Below, one piece after another: positions 27,009 through 36,672 of a DNA stretch of 64,000 nucleotides. The position numbers and the translations under genes were made by a program. Source of the DNA: CAWGXZ01 sp963826695 (GTDB lineage: Bacteria > Pseudomonadota > Gammaproteobacteria > Burkholderiales > Burkholderiaceae_C); assembly GCA_963826695.1 (NCBI GenBank), contig CAWGXZ010000003.1, positions 372,001 to 436,000 on the forward strand. The letters run 5' to 3'. Under the pieces are notes generated by a model. It saw only the letters and a program-made list of their open reading frames with translations. It searched no databases and was not told the origin of the DNA. Positions within the stretch are counted from its first letter, which is position 1. Each line of letters opens with the position of its first letter.

Positions 27009-29429
27009 ATGACTTCTGAAACACGGCCGGTGTCGCGCCCCGGCGTCGCCGCCGCTCACGATGGTGGCTCGGGGGAAATCGATTCCCCTGTCCATGCACC
27101 CGAGGGCCTGTTGCGCAACCTCAACCCGGAGCAGCTCGCGGCGGTCACGCTGCCGCCGCGGCCCGCGCTGATCCTTGCGGGGGCCGGATCGGGCAAGACC
27201 CGGGTGCTGACGACGCGAATCGCCTGGTTGATCCAGACCGGCCAGCTCTCGCCCGGCGGCGTGATGGCGGTGACCTTCACCAACAAGGCTGCCAAGGAGA
27301 TGCTGGCGCGGCTGGCGGCGATGCTGCCGCTGCCGGTGCGCGGCATGTGGGTCGGTACCTTCCACGGCCTGTGCAACCGCTTCCTGCGGGCGCACTGGAA
27401 GCTGGCGGCGCTGCCACAGGGCTTCCAGATCCTCGATTCGTCCGATCAGCTGTCGGCCGTCAAGCGCGTCATCAAGGCGATGAAGCTCGACGAGGAACGC
27501 TACGTTCCGAAGCAGGTGACCTGGTTCATCGCCGCACAGAAGGAGGAGGGGCTTCGGCCGCAGCATGTCGCGGCGGTCGACGAGCAAACGCGGGTGATGG
27601 TGCAGGTCTACGAGGCCTACGAGGCCCAGTGCCAGCGCGAGGGCGTCGTCGACTTCGCCGAGCTGATGTTGCGCAGCTACGAGCTGATGCGTGACCACGA
27701 CGCGCTGCGCGAGCACTACCGAATGCGCTTCGGCCATGTGCTGGTCGACGAGTTCCAGGACACCAACCGCCTGCAGTACGCCTGGCTGAAGATGTTCGCC
27801 GGACCGCAGACGGCGGTTTTTGCCGTCGGCGACGACGACCAGAGCATCTATGCCTTCCGCGGCGCGCAGGTCGGCAACATGGCCGCCTTCGAGCGCGAGT
27901 TCGGCGTGCAGCAGGTCATCAAGCTCGAGCGCAACTACCGCTCGTTCGGCAACATTCTCGACAGCGCCAACGAGCTGATTTCGCGCAATACCCGGCGCCT
28001 CGGCAAGAACCTGCACACCGACGCCGGCGCGGGCGAGCCGGTGCGCGTCTTCGAGGCGCCGAGCGATTTCGCCGAGGCCCAGTGGTTCGTCGACGAAGCA
28101 CGCCAGCTGCACCGCGACGGCACGGCGCGGCGCGACATTGCACTGCTCTACCGCAGCAATGCGCAAAGCCGGGTGATCGAGAGCGCGCTCTTCAATGCCG
28201 GGATTCCGTACAAGGTCTACGGCGGATTGCGCTTCTTCGAGCGCGCCGAGGTCAAGCACGCGCTCTCCTACCTGCGGCTGCTGGAAAATCCCAACGACGA
28301 CACCAGTTTCCTGCGCGTCGTCAATTTCCCCGCCCGCGGCATCGGTGCACGCACCATCGAGCAGCTGCAGGACGCGGCGCGCAGCAGCGGCCGAAGCCTT
28401 TACCAAAGCGTCACCGCGGTGGCGGGCAAGGCGGGTACGAGCTTGTGCGGGTTTGTCGCGCGGATCGACGCCATGCGCGAGGCGACGCGCGGCCTCACCC
28501 TGCGCCGGATCATCGAACACGTGCTGCAGCACTCCGGGCTGGTCGATTTCTACAGGGCCGACAAGGAAGGTGGCGACCGGATCGAGAACCTCGACGAACT
28601 GGTCAATGCCGCCGAGGCTTTCGTCACCCAGGAGGGCTTCGGCCGCGACGCGGTGGCGCTGCCGCTCGACGAACAGCGCGGCGGCGGACCGTTCGGCGCC
28701 GCCGCTGCGCCGCTGGCTGCGGTCGCCGCCGAGCTCGCACCCGACGTCGACACCGGCGAGATCGTCTCGCCACTGGCCGCCTTCCTGACGCATGCCTCGC
28801 TCGAAGCCGGCGACAACCAGGCGCAGGCCGGGCAGGACGCGATCCAGCTGATGACCGTCCATTCGGCCAAGGGCCTCGAGTTCGACGCCGTCTTCATCAC
28901 CGGGTTGGAGGAAGGCCTTTTCCCGCACGAGAACAGCGCCAGCGAGATCGATGGCCTGGAGGAAGAGCGCCGCCTGATGTACGTGGCGATCACCCGGGCG
29001 AGGAAGCGCCTGTATCTCAGTTTCAGCCAGACGCGCATGCTGCACGGCCAGACGCGGTACCACATCAAGAGCCGCTTCTTCGAAGAACTGCCCGAGGGCG
29101 CGCTGAAGTGGCTGACCCCGCGCAACCCCGGTTTCGGCTCGGGCTATGCCCGCGACTACCAGGCGGCCTGGGCGCGCAACACCGGTTTCAGCGGCATGGC
29201 CGGCGCGGGCGCGCGCGGTGGCGAGCGAGCTGCGGCTGCGCCGGCGCTGCAACCGCGCGCACCAGGGCACGGCTTCCGCTCGGGCCAGAGCGTCTTCCAC
29301 AACAAGTTCGGCGAGGGTGTCATCGTCACCCTGGAAGGCAGCGGCGAGGAAGCCCGTGCACAGGTCAACTTCGGGCGCCACGGCCTGAAGTGGCTGGCGC
29401 TTTCGATTGCCAAGCTGACGGCGGTCTGA
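27009..29429 (+). CDS. uvrD: UvrD/PcrA-type DNA helicase
   Basis: 806 residues. It is a superfamily 1A 3'-5' helicase for nucleotide-excision and mismatch repair. Walker A AGAGSGKT is at 57-64, motif II contains DEFQDTN, and the QxxR and VHSAKGLEF motifs are present. An extra low-complexity stretch (about residues 560-600) sits between motifs. The C-terminal Tudor-like segment (VFHNKFGEGVIVTLEG) is typical of PcrA/UvrD. The ATG follows a -10-like hexamer by 7 bases. Confidence 0.94.
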   Translation: MTSETRPVSRPGVAAAHDGGSGEIDSPVHAPEGLLRNLNPEQLAAVTLPPRPALILAGAGSGKTRVLTTRIAWLIQTGQLSPGGVMAVTFTNKAAKEMLARLAAMLPLPVRGMWVGTFHGLCNRFLRAHWKLAALPQGFQILDSSDQLSAVKRVIKAMKLDEERYVPKQVTWFIAAQKEEGLRPQHVAAVDEQTRVMVQVYEAYEAQCQREGVVDFAELMLRSYELMRDHDALREHYRMRFGHVLVDEFQDTNRLQYAWLKMFAGPQTAVFAVGDDDQSIYAFRGAQVGNMAAFEREFGVQQVIKLERNYRSFGNILDSANELISRNTRRLGKNLHTDAGAGEPVRVFEAPSDFAEAQWFVDEARQLHRDGTARRDIALLYRSNAQSRVIESALFNAGIPYKVYGGLRFFERAEVKHALSYLRLLENPNDDTSFLRVVNFPARGIGARTIEQLQDAARSSGRSLYQSVTAVAGKAGTSLCGFVARIDAMREATRGLTLRRIIEHVLQHSGLVDFYRADKEGGDRIENLDELVNAAEAFVTQEGFGRDAVALPLDEQRGGGPFGAAAAPLAAVAAELAPDVDTGEIVSPLAAFLTHASLEAGDNQAQAGQDAIQLMTVHSAKGLEFDAVFITGLEEGLFPHENSASEIDGLEEERRLMYVAITRARKRLYLSFSQTRMLHGQTRYHIKSRFFEELPEGALKWLTPRNPGFGSGYARDYQAAWARNTGFSGMAGAGARGGERAAAAPALQPRAPGHGFRSGQSVFHNKFGEGVIVTLEGSGEEARAQVNFGRHGLKWLALSIAKLTAV

Positions 29430-29495
29430 AGCCCGGCCCTGTTGAACCGGGCAGCGCGGCGTACCACGCGAACGACCCGGCCGAAACAGACTCGC

Positions 29496-29726
29496 CTACT
29501 CTTTGCCCGGGGTGACCACGTCGATGGTCTTGCCGATCGCCTTGCCGGTCAGCGTCACACCCGTACTGACCACCGCCCCGGCGACCGAAATGGCCGCGCC
29601 CGTGGCCGCGCCGGCGACTGAAACCACGGCGCAACCCTGCAGCAAACCGGCTGCACAAGCGACGAGCGCTGTCGACAGCGTGGCGCCTAACCGCCGGTGC
29701 CCCGGGGCCGACGACCGACTCGTCAC
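29496..29726 (-). CDS. Small lipoprotein, NF038104-like
   Basis: 76 residues from a GTG at 29726 that overlaps the VOC stop by 4 bases (GTGA). A lipobox L-L-Q-G-C at about residues 27-31 predicts a lipid-anchored protein; the mature part is almost all V, A, G, S and T in an alternating pattern (VVSVAGAATGAAISVAGAVV) ending DVVTPGKE. This resembles the NF038104 group of betaproteobacterial lipoproteins, for which no function is known to me. Confidence 0.72.
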   Translation of the reverse strand: MTSRSSAPGHRRLGATLSTALVACAAGLLQGCAVVSVAGAATGAAISVAGAVVSTGVTLTGKAIGKTIDVVTPGKE

Positions 29727-30163
29727 TTGGCGAACAGCGACTGCATGTCGGCAAAGGCCTTGAACTCGAGCGCGTTGCCCGACGGATCGAGGAAAAACAT
29801 CGTCGCCTGCTCGCCGGCTTCGCCTTTGAAGCGGATGTGCGGCTCGATCACGAACTTCATGCCCTCCTGCTGCAGGCGGTCGGCGAGTGCCTGCCACTGC
29901 GGCATCGTCAGCACCACGCCGAAATGCCGCACCGGCACCTGGTGACCGTCGACGCCGCTGGTGGCACGGTGGCCCACCTCGGCAGGCGACAGATGCGCGA
30001 CCACCTGATGACCGTAGAAGTCGAAGTCGATCCATTCGGACGAACTGCGGCCCTCCGGACAGCCGAGCAGGCCGCCGTAGAAACGACGTGCCGCTTCGAG
30101 GTCGGCAACCGGAAAAGCAAGGTGGAACGGCTGCAGCGGTGCAGGGGCGGTCTGGGCGGTCAT
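29723..30163 (-). CDS. VOC (glyoxalase/dioxygenase superfamily) protein
   Basis: 146 residues made of two beta-alpha-beta-beta-beta modules. Candidate metal ligands include H22 in PFHLAFPV, H in VRHFGVV and E in the C-terminal DPSGNALEFKAF. Metabolic role unknown; the family includes glyoxalase I, dioxygenases and resistance proteins. The ATG at 30163 is preferred to one 8 codons upstream, which has no ribosome site. It is coupled to the small lipoprotein. Confidence 0.88.
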   Translation of the reverse strand: MTAQTAPAPLQPFHLAFPVADLEAARRFYGGLLGCPEGRSSSEWIDFDFYGHQVVAHLSPAEVGHRATSGVDGHQVPVRHFGVVLTMPQWQALADRLQQEGMKFVIEPHIRFKGEAGEQATMFFLDPSGNALEFKAFADMQSLFAK

Positions 30164-30230
30164 GGAGAGTCCTTGGAGCTGGGTCATTCGGGCAGGTGTC
30201 GCGAAGCTGTGCCGTCACGCGGGCAGAGGC

Positions 30231-30983
30231 CTATCCGCGGCCGACAAACGGCATCTTCGTCGCCATGATGGTCATGAACTGCACGTTGGCCGACAACGGC
30301 AGCCCGGCCATGTGGACGATGGCGTCGCCGACGTGCGCCACGTCCATGCGCGGCTCGACGACCTTTGCGCCGTTCGGCTGCAGGATGCCGGTGGTCATCC
30401 GCGTCGTCATCTCGGTGGCGGCATTGCCGATGTCGATCTGCCCGCAGGCGATGTCATGCGCCCGCCCGTCGAGCGAGGTCGCCTTGGTCAGGCCGGTGAT
30501 GGCGTGCTTGGTTGCCGTGTACGGTGCGCTGAAGGGCCGTGGCGCATGCGCCGAGATCGAGCCGTTGTTGATGATCCGGCCGCCCCGCGGCGTCTGCCGC
30601 TTCATGATGCGAAACGCCGCCTGGGTGCAGAGGAATGCCCCGGTGAGGTTGATGTCGACCACAGCCCGCCATTGCTCGACCGTCAGCTCGTCGATCTCCA
30701 CCGGCGGCGCACCGGTTCCGGCGTTGTTGAACAGCAGGTCGAGCCGGCCGTGCACCGCCATCAGCCGGTCGAACAGCGCGGCAACCGATGCCGGGTCGGT
30801 GGCATCGGTCGCCACCGGCAGCAGCTGCGGGCCGAGATCGCCTGCCACCGCCACGGTCTCTTCCAGTGCCTGCTGGCGGCGCCCTGCCAGCACGACCGAC
30901 CAGCCGGCGCGCGCCAGGGCCAGGGCGCTGGCGCGGCCGATGCCGCTGCCGGCACCTGTGACGAGAGCAATCTTGCAGTCCAT
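30231..30983 (-). CDS. Short-chain dehydrogenase/reductase (classical SDR)
   Basis: 250 residues. Cofactor motif T-G-A-G-S-G-I-G at about 9-16, N-N-A-G near 88, active-site serine in NGSISAH, and Y-T-A-T-K catalytic pair. Arginines after the first strand (AGRRQQ) favour NADP(H). Substrate unknown. It lies 9 bases downstream of the BPSS1780-like gene on the same strand, so it is probably in the thrB transcript. Confidence 0.9.
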   Translation of the reverse strand: MDCKIALVTGAGSGIGRASALALARAGWSVVLAGRRQQALEETVAVAGDLGPQLLPVATDATDPASVAALFDRLMAVHGRLDLLFNNAGTGAPPVEIDELTVEQWRAVVDINLTGAFLCTQAAFRIMKRQTPRGGRIINNGSISAHAPRPFSAPYTATKHAITGLTKATSLDGRAHDIACGQIDIGNAATEMTTRMTTGILQPNGAKVVEPRMDVAHVGDAIVHMAGLPLSANVQFMTIMATKMPFVGRG

Positions 30984-30992
30984 GGGTGTTCC

Positions 30993-31805
30993 TCAGGAGG
31001 CCGCCGGCAGCGCGTCCGCCGCAGGCGGCGCTTCGAAGCTGTCGGCGAAGGTGTCGTAGAGCGAGACGTAGAAGACGGTCGAGAAAAGCAGGCCCGCCGG
31101 CATCACCGTCATCATGACAAGGCGCGGCTCGCCGATCACGGTGGCGACCAGCTGCATCAGCAGCGAGAAGGCGAGGATCACGCCCAGCCAGCTCAGCGCA
31201 TAGACGAGAAACGCGCTGCCATTGCGCCAGCACGCCACGCTGCTGAAGAACAGCGACTTGGCGAAGCCGAGACCGCCCCAGTAGACCAGCGCCGGCGCAT
31301 GCCAGAAGGGCAGCGCCAGCAGTCCCGCCAGCAGCAGGCGCAGCGCGACGCCGAGCAGCAGCCGGCCGTCGGTCAACTGGTTGGCGATCGCCTGCGGATC
31401 GACCTTCTCGGCGGTCATGGCTTCCTGCAACGCCTCGAAGCTGCCGCCGTCGACCGCGCTGCTCAACAGCATCACGACCGCGGTCGACGCCGCGTAGGCG
31501 CCGCCGAGCTGCAGCAGCGCCGTGCGTCGGGCGCCAGCCTGCCGCAGCGGCTCGATAAAAACCTTCACCGACGAGCCCAGGCCGCGGCGGGCGCGTTCGC
31601 CGGCAATCATGAAGCCCAGCGATACCAGTGGCAGCGAAATCAGCAGCAGCACCGAGCCGACCAGGGGCAGCATCATCAGCAGCAGCATGCCGAACAGGAA
31701 GCAGGCGAACAGCAGTGTGAAGGCCAGCGGATGGGCAAAGAACAGCGCGAAGCCGTTGCGCACCCAGGCCGTCCCGCGCCGCGCGGGTGCGATACGGAGC
31801 CTCAC
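30993..31805 (-). CDS. BPSS1780-like multi-pass membrane protein
   Basis: 270 residues with about five or six hydrophobic segments and the family-style N-terminus (RLRIAPARRGTAWVRNGF). The family is common in betaproteobacteria and uncharacterised. I chose the GTG at 31805, which overlaps the thrB stop by 4 bases (GTGA), over a start 10 codons upstream inside thrB. Translational coupling to thrB is therefore likely. Confidence 0.85.
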   Translation of the reverse strand: MRLRIAPARRGTAWVRNGFALFFAHPLAFTLLFACFLFGMLLLMMLPLVGSVLLLISLPLVSLGFMIAGERARRGLGSSVKVFIEPLRQAGARRTALLQLGGAYAASTAVVMLLSSAVDGGSFEALQEAMTAEKVDPQAIANQLTDGRLLLGVALRLLLAGLLALPFWHAPALVYWGGLGFAKSLFFSSVACWRNGSAFLVYALSWLGVILAFSLLMQLVATVIGEPRLVMMTVMPAGLLFSTVFYVSLYDTFADSFEAPPAADALPAAS

Positions 31806-32794
31806 GTCCGGTCGGCGCGGCGCCGGTAGTGCCACGGCGCGTCGATCGCATGCCGAAGCACGCGCTCGAAGTGGGCCGGATCGTGCGGCGCCAGCATGCT
31901 CGCGTCGCGCGGCAGATGCCAGTCCCAGAGGCGCGAAATCCAGAAGCGCAACGCCCCTGCACGCTGCATGGCTGCAAGGCTGCGGACTTCGTCGCCACGC
32001 AGCGGCCTCACCGCGTCATAGGCATCGAGCAGCGCCTCGGCCCGCTCGTCGACCAGGCGACCGGACGGCAGGTCGACGCACCAGTCGTTGAGACAGACCG
32101 CGATGTCGTAGACGTAGCAGTCGACGCCTGCGAAGTAGAAGTCGAAGACGCCGGACAGCGAATCGCCGTCGGCAGCGGCATCGCTCTCGTCGAACATGAC
32201 GTTGTCGCGGAACAGGTCGCCATGGATCGGTCCGCGTGGCAACGCGGCATAGAGCGCCGAGCCGGCCACCTGCTGCTGGAAGACCAGCTCGTGCTCGAGC
32301 AGCTCGCGCTGGGCGGCGCTCAGGTGCGGCGCCACCAGCGGCGCCGTCGCCAGCCACCAGCCGAGGCCGCGGAGATTCGGCTGCATCCCATCGAAGTCGG
32401 CCGCGGCCAGGTGCATCCGGGCGACCATGCGGCCGACGCTCGCGGTATGCGCCAGATCGGGCGCCAGGTGCTGGCTGCCGCGCAAGCGGTTGACCACCGC
32501 CGCAGGCCGTCCCTGCAGCCGGTGCAGGATCTCGCCGCTGCGGTCGGCCTGCGGCGCCGGCACCGGTATGCCGTGCGCTGCCAGGTGCTTCATCAGGTGC
32601 AGGTAGAAAGGCAGCTGTTCGAACGACAAACGCTCGAACAGCGTCAGCACATAGCGACCGTGCGTCGTGTCGGCGAAGTAGTTGGTGTTCTCGATGCCTC
32701 CGGAGCAGCCCTCGAGAGCGGTCAGCCGGCCGATGTCGAGGCGGTCGATCAGCTGGCTGGCGGCGTCGAACGGCACCTCGGTGAAGACCGCCAT
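31802..32794 (-). CDS. thrB: Homoserine kinase, aminoglycoside-phosphotransferase type
   Basis: 330 residues. The APH-fold catalytic loop HGDLFRDN lies at about 197-204 and the metal-binding FDFYFAG follows; the N-terminus MAVFTEV and the GIENTNYF loop are typical of proteobacterial ThrB of this type. It phosphorylates homoserine for threonine synthesis. The order polA / DUF2782 / thrB / BPSS1780-like is a usual betaproteobacterial arrangement. Confidence 0.94.
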   Translation of the reverse strand: MAVFTEVPFDAASQLIDRLDIGRLTALEGCSGGIENTNYFADTTHGRYVLTLFERLSFEQLPFYLHLMKHLAAHGIPVPAPQADRSGEILHRLQGRPAAVVNRLRGSQHLAPDLAHTASVGRMVARMHLAAADFDGMQPNLRGLGWWLATAPLVAPHLSAAQRELLEHELVFQQQVAGSALYAALPRGPIHGDLFRDNVMFDESDAAADGDSLSGVFDFYFAGVDCYVYDIAVCLNDWCVDLPSGRLVDERAEALLDAYDAVRPLRGDEVRSLAAMQRAGALRFWISRLWDWHLPRDASMLAPHDPAHFERVLRHAIDAPWHYRRRADRT

Positions 32795-32800
32795 GCGAAA

Positions 32801-33172
32801 TCAGAAGGCGAGAACGCGCCAGACCCGCTTGCCGACCGCCGAGCTGCTGCCCGAACGGCCGTCGGCGTCGTCGCGCAGGTCGCGCTGCGGCAGGAACTCG
32901 TAGCCCCCCGTGGTGCCGTCAGCCGGCCTGACGCTGATTCGCGTCAGCTGGCCGCGCACACGCGTTTCTTCGATGCGCGTGCCGCGCTCCTCGATCACGG
33001 TCACCCGGACATTCGGCTCGGTGCCGCCCGGCGCAGCGGCGTCGGCGCCTGCGACGACCGCTGCTGCAGCCGGGGCACTGGCCGATGCCGCCACACTCGG
33101 GGCGGTCGCCGCCGTCTGCGCCCATGCCGGTAAGCCAAGAGCGGTGAGCACGATCAGGAGGCGAGCATTCAT
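32801..33172 (-). CDS. DUF2782-family exported protein
   Basis: 123 residues. A signal peptide (MNARLLIVLTALGLPAWA) is followed by an Ala/Pro-rich linker and a conserved C-terminal half with VRVTVIEERGTRIEETRVRG and YEFLPQRDL. Periplasmic, function unknown. It ends 6 bases before thrB. It is divergent from polA; both genes have a -10-like hexamer ending 6 bases before the ATG. Confidence 0.9.
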   Translation of the reverse strand: MNARLLIVLTALGLPAWAQTAATAPSVAASASAPAAAAVVAGADAAAPGGTEPNVRVTVIEERGTRIEETRVRGQLTRISVRPADGTTGGYEFLPQRDLRDDADGRSGSSSAVGKRVWRVLAF

Positions 33173-33178
33173 GGCTGC

Positions 33179-33184
33179 ATTTTA
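33179..33184 (-). promoter_or_regulatory. -10-like hexamer for a leaderless DUF2782-thrB transcript
   Basis: TAAAAT on the minus strand, ending 6 bases before the ATG at 33172. No Shine-Dalgarno is present. The facing polA hexamer is 51 bases away. Confidence 0.45.
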
Positions 33185-33235
33185 GGCGCGGCAGTTCGCC
33201 ACCAGCCCGGGCGGCATCGGGCGAGGACGCTCCCG

Positions 33236-33241
33236 CACAAT
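33236..33241 (+). promoter_or_regulatory. -10-like hexamer for a leaderless polA transcript
   Basis: CACAAT ends 6 bases before the polA ATG at 33248; no ribosome-binding site is visible. Confidence 0.4.
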
Positions 33242-33247
33242 TCCCCG

Positions 33248-36022
33248 ATGACCGACGACCGAAGCGAAAAGACCGTCCTGCTGGTGGACGGGTCGAGTTA
33301 CCTCTACCGCGCGTTCCACGCGCTGCCGGATTTGCGCGCACCGGACGGATTCCCCACTGGGGCGATTCACGGCATCGTGGCCATGATGCAGCGGCTGCGC
33401 ACGCAGATCCCGGCGGCGCACGCGGCCTGCGTCTTCGATGCCCCCGGGGCGACCTTCCGCCACGAGTGGTTCACCGAGTACAAGGCGCAGCGCTCGGCCA
33501 TGCCCGACGCACTGGTGCAGCAGATCGAGCCGATCCACGAGGTGGTGCGGCTGCTCGGCTGGCCGATCCTGATGGTGCCCGGGATCGAGGCCGACGATGC
33601 GATCGGCACGCTCGCCAGCGTGGCTGTCGATCGCGGCCACCGGGTGATCGTCTCGACCGGTGACAAGGACCTGGCGCAACTCGTCAACCCGCACGTGACG
33701 CTGATCAACACGATGAGCAACGAGACGCTCGACATCGCCGGTGTGATCGGCAAGTTCGGCGTGCCGCCCGAACTGATCATCGACTTCCTGACACTGACCG
33801 GCGACACGGTCGACAACATACCGGGCGTCGAGAAGGTCGGGCCGAAGACGGCTGCGAAATGGATTGCCGAGTACGGCTCGTTGCAGGGGGTGATCGACGC
33901 GGCGCCCGGCATCAAGGGCGTGGTCGGCGAGAACCTGCGCAAGGCCATCGAATGGCTGCCGAACAGCCGCCGCCTGATCACCGTGCGCACCGATTGCGAC
34001 CTCGCCATGCACCTGAACGGCTGGCCAGCGCTCGATGCCCTGGTGCTGCAGCCGGTCGACCGCGAGGCGCTGTTCGCCTTCTACAACCGCTTCGGCTTCA
34101 AGAGCCTGAAGCGCGAGCTCGAGGATGCGCTTGCCGCGGCTGGCCGCGTACCCCCCGCCGCGGCCGCGCCGGCCGACACCGCGGCCGATCCCGCCGAGCC
34201 GCTGCGCAAGATCTACGAAACCGTGCTCAGCCGCGAGGCGCTCGATGGCTGGGTGCTGCAGCTCGAAGCGGCCGCTCGCGAGAAGCGGCTGGTGGCGCTC
34301 GACACCGAGACCGATTCGCTCGACGCGATGCAGGCGCGGCTGATCGGCCTGTCGCTGAGCCTTGCACCCGGCGAGGCGGCGTACATCCCGGTCGGCCACG
34401 ACTATGCCGGCGCGCCCGAGCAGCTTACGGTCGACGTGGTGCTCGCCGCGCTGCGGCCGTGGCTCGAGGACGCGGCGGCGCCGAAGCTCGGCCAGAACAT
34501 CAAGTACGACATCCACGTGCTGGCCAATGCGGGCGTGTCGGTGCGCGGCTATGTGCACGACACGATGCTCGAAAGCTACGTGCTCGAGGCGCACCGGCCG
34601 CACAGCCTGGAAAGCCTGGCCGAGCGCCACCTCGGCCGCAGCGGCATTGCCTACGAGGCGCTCTGCGGCAAGGGAGCGGCACAGATTCCCTTCGCCCAGG
34701 TCGAGGTCGGCCGGGCCACCGAATACTCGTGCGAAGACTCGGAAATGGCGCTGCACGTGCACCAGACGCTGGCGCCGAAGATCGATGCCGATGCGGGCCT
34801 GCGCTTCGTCTACTCGCAGATCGAGCTGCCGGTGGCGCAGCTGCTGCAGCGGATCGAGCGCACCGGGGTGCTGATCGACCCGGCGCTGCTTGCCGTACAG
34901 AGCCGCGAGCTCGGCGAGCGGATGGCCGCACTCGAGCGCGAAGCGCACGAGCTTGCCGGCCAACCGTTCAACATCTCGTCGCCGAAGCAGATCGGCGAAA
35001 TTCTTTTCGGCAAGCTGGGATTGCCGGTGGTGCGCAAGACGGTCTCGGGTGCGCCGAGCACCGACGAGGCGGTGCTGGAGCAGCTGGCTCGCGACTATCC
35101 GCTGCCCGCGCGCATCCTGGCGCACCGCAGTCTGGCCAAGTTGAAGGGCACCTACACCGACAAGCTGCCGCTGATGATCGACCGCAATACCGGCCGGGTT
35201 CACACCCACTATGCGCAGGCGGTGGCGGTGACCGGGCGGCTGGCGAGCACCGACCCGAACCTGCAGAACATTCCGATCCGCACCCCGGAGGGGCGGCGGG
35301 TGCGCGAAGCCTTTGTCGCGCCGCCGGGTCATTCGATCCTGAGCGCCGACTATTCGCAGATCGAGCTGCGGATCATGGCGCACATCAGTGGCGACGAGAA
35401 CCTGCTGCATGCATTCTCCGCAGGACTCGACGTGCACCGCGCCACCGCGGCCGAGATCTTCGGCAGCACGCCGCAGGAGATCACGCACGAGCAGCGCCGC
35501 TATGCCAAGGTGATCAACTTCGGCCTGATCTACGGCATGAGCGCCTTCGGTCTCGCGGCCAACCTCGGCATCGAGCGCAGCGCGGCCAGCAGCTACATCG
35601 AGCGCTACTTCGTGCGCTATCCGGCGGTCAAGCGCTACATGGACGAGACGCGGGCGTCGGCCAAGGCGAGCGGCTTCGTCGAGACCGTGTTCGGGCGCCG
35701 CCTCTGGCTGCCCGAGATCAACAGCCCGAACGGACCGCGCCGAGCGGGCGCCGAGCGGGCGGCGATCAATGCGCCGATGCAGGGCACCGCGGCCGACCTG
35801 ATCAAGCTGGCCATGCTGGCTGTGCAGGCGGGTATCGATGCCGAAAGGCGCGCCACCCGGCTGGTGATGCAGGTCCACGACGAACTCGTCCTCGAGGTGC
35901 CGACCGCCGAGGTCGAATGGGCACGCGCCGAGGTGCCGCGCATCATGGCGTCGGTCGCTGCGCTACGCGTTCCGCTGCTGGCGGAGGTGGGGGTCGGCAT
36001 GAACTGGGACCAGGCGCACTGA
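33248..36022 (+). CDS. polA: DNA polymerase I
   Basis: 924 residues, full length. The N-terminal 5'-nuclease (about 1-290) keeps its acidic residues (ADDAIGT, STGDKDLAQL). The 3'-5' proofreading domain (about 320-510) is intact, with DTETDS, QNIKYDIHVL and CEDSEMA. The polymerase domain has motif A SADYSQIELR, the O-helix RRYAKVINFGLIYG and motif C VHDELVLEV. It fills gaps in repair and removes Okazaki primers. Confidence 0.97.
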   Translation: MTDDRSEKTVLLVDGSSYLYRAFHALPDLRAPDGFPTGAIHGIVAMMQRLRTQIPAAHAACVFDAPGATFRHEWFTEYKAQRSAMPDALVQQIEPIHEVVRLLGWPILMVPGIEADDAIGTLASVAVDRGHRVIVSTGDKDLAQLVNPHVTLINTMSNETLDIAGVIGKFGVPPELIIDFLTLTGDTVDNIPGVEKVGPKTAAKWIAEYGSLQGVIDAAPGIKGVVGENLRKAIEWLPNSRRLITVRTDCDLAMHLNGWPALDALVLQPVDREALFAFYNRFGFKSLKRELEDALAAAGRVPPAAAAPADTAADPAEPLRKIYETVLSREALDGWVLQLEAAAREKRLVALDTETDSLDAMQARLIGLSLSLAPGEAAYIPVGHDYAGAPEQLTVDVVLAALRPWLEDAAAPKLGQNIKYDIHVLANAGVSVRGYVHDTMLESYVLEAHRPHSLESLAERHLGRSGIAYEALCGKGAAQIPFAQVEVGRATEYSCEDSEMALHVHQTLAPKIDADAGLRFVYSQIELPVAQLLQRIERTGVLIDPALLAVQSRELGERMAALEREAHELAGQPFNISSPKQIGEILFGKLGLPVVRKTVSGAPSTDEAVLEQLARDYPLPARILAHRSLAKLKGTYTDKLPLMIDRNTGRVHTHYAQAVAVTGRLASTDPNLQNIPIRTPEGRRVREAFVAPPGHSILSADYSQIELRIMAHISGDENLLHAFSAGLDVHRATAAEIFGSTPQEITHEQRRYAKVINFGLIYGMSAFGLAANLGIERSAASSYIERYFVRYPAVKRYMDETRASAKASGFVETVFGRRLWLPEINSPNGPRRAGAERAAINAPMQGTAADLIKLAMLAVQAGIDAERRATRLVMQVHDELVLEVPTAEVEWARAEVPRIMASVAALRVPLLAEVGVGMNWDQAH

Positions 36023-36043
36023 GCGCCGTGGCGTCGCGCAGTC

Positions 36044-36598
36044 TCAGCCCGGCATCAGCCGCTGCGGCTCGATCTCGACCGAGGTGGCGCCGTTGCCGAT
36101 CCACACCCGGCCGTCCTGCACCGTCACCTGCAGTTGCATGCCGCGTGCGGCGAGGCCGGCCAGCTCGGCGCTCTGTTCCGCAGGAAGCCGCCAGACCGAC
36201 AGATTGCGCGCCCGACTCAACTTGTTCCGGATTGCCGACCACCAGAGCGGCGTGCTGGCGCTGTAGCTGACGACGCTCACCCGGTCGGCGCGACCGCAGG
36301 CCTTCATCAGCCGCTTGTCATCGGGCTGACCGACGTCGATCCAGTGGACGATCCGGCCGGTCAGGTCCTTCTGCCAGAGGTCGGGCTCGTCGGTGTCCCA
36401 AAGGCTTTTAGCCAGCTCGAGCGCGCCCTGGTCGTTGTCGGCCGGTGCATGCAGTGCGTAGGCCAGCAGCCGAACCATCATCCGCTCGTCGGTTTCCGAG
36501 GGATGGCGGGCAATCGTCAGCGCATGGTCGGTGTAGATGCCGCGGTCCATGTCGGCAAGTTGCAGCTGGGCTTTGTGGATCGTGGCTTTGAGCGCCAT
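36044..36598 (-). CDS. yaeQ: YaeQ-family protein
   Basis: 184 residues, normal length. It begins MALKATIHKAQLQLADMDR and contains ERMMVRLLAYAL and the D-E-P-D-L-W segment typical of the family. YaeQ has a PD-(D/E)xK nuclease-like fold; its cellular role is not established. The ATG at 36598 has a GAGGAG ribosome site, so the 20-codon extension upstream is rejected. It converges on polA. Confidence 0.93.
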   Translation of the reverse strand: MALKATIHKAQLQLADMDRGIYTDHALTIARHPSETDERMMVRLLAYALHAPADNDQGALELAKSLWDTDEPDLWQKDLTGRIVHWIDVGQPDDKRLMKACGRADRVSVVSYSASTPLWWSAIRNKLSRARNLSVWRLPAEQSAELAGLAARGMQLQVTVQDGRVWIGNGATSVEIEPQRLMPG

Positions 36599-36672
36599 GG
36601 AACTCCTCGAGTGGCGGCGATTAGAGCAGAGCGACAATCGCCACCCGCCGCGCCGCACAGCACCGAGAACCC

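Noticed and set aside
26238..29381. Frame of over 1000 codons opposite the esterase and uvrD
   Set aside because: Antisense shadow; both sense genes have complete catalytic motifs.
33182..35878. 898-codon minus-strand frame opposite polA
   Set aside because: Antisense shadow of a complete DNA polymerase I gene.
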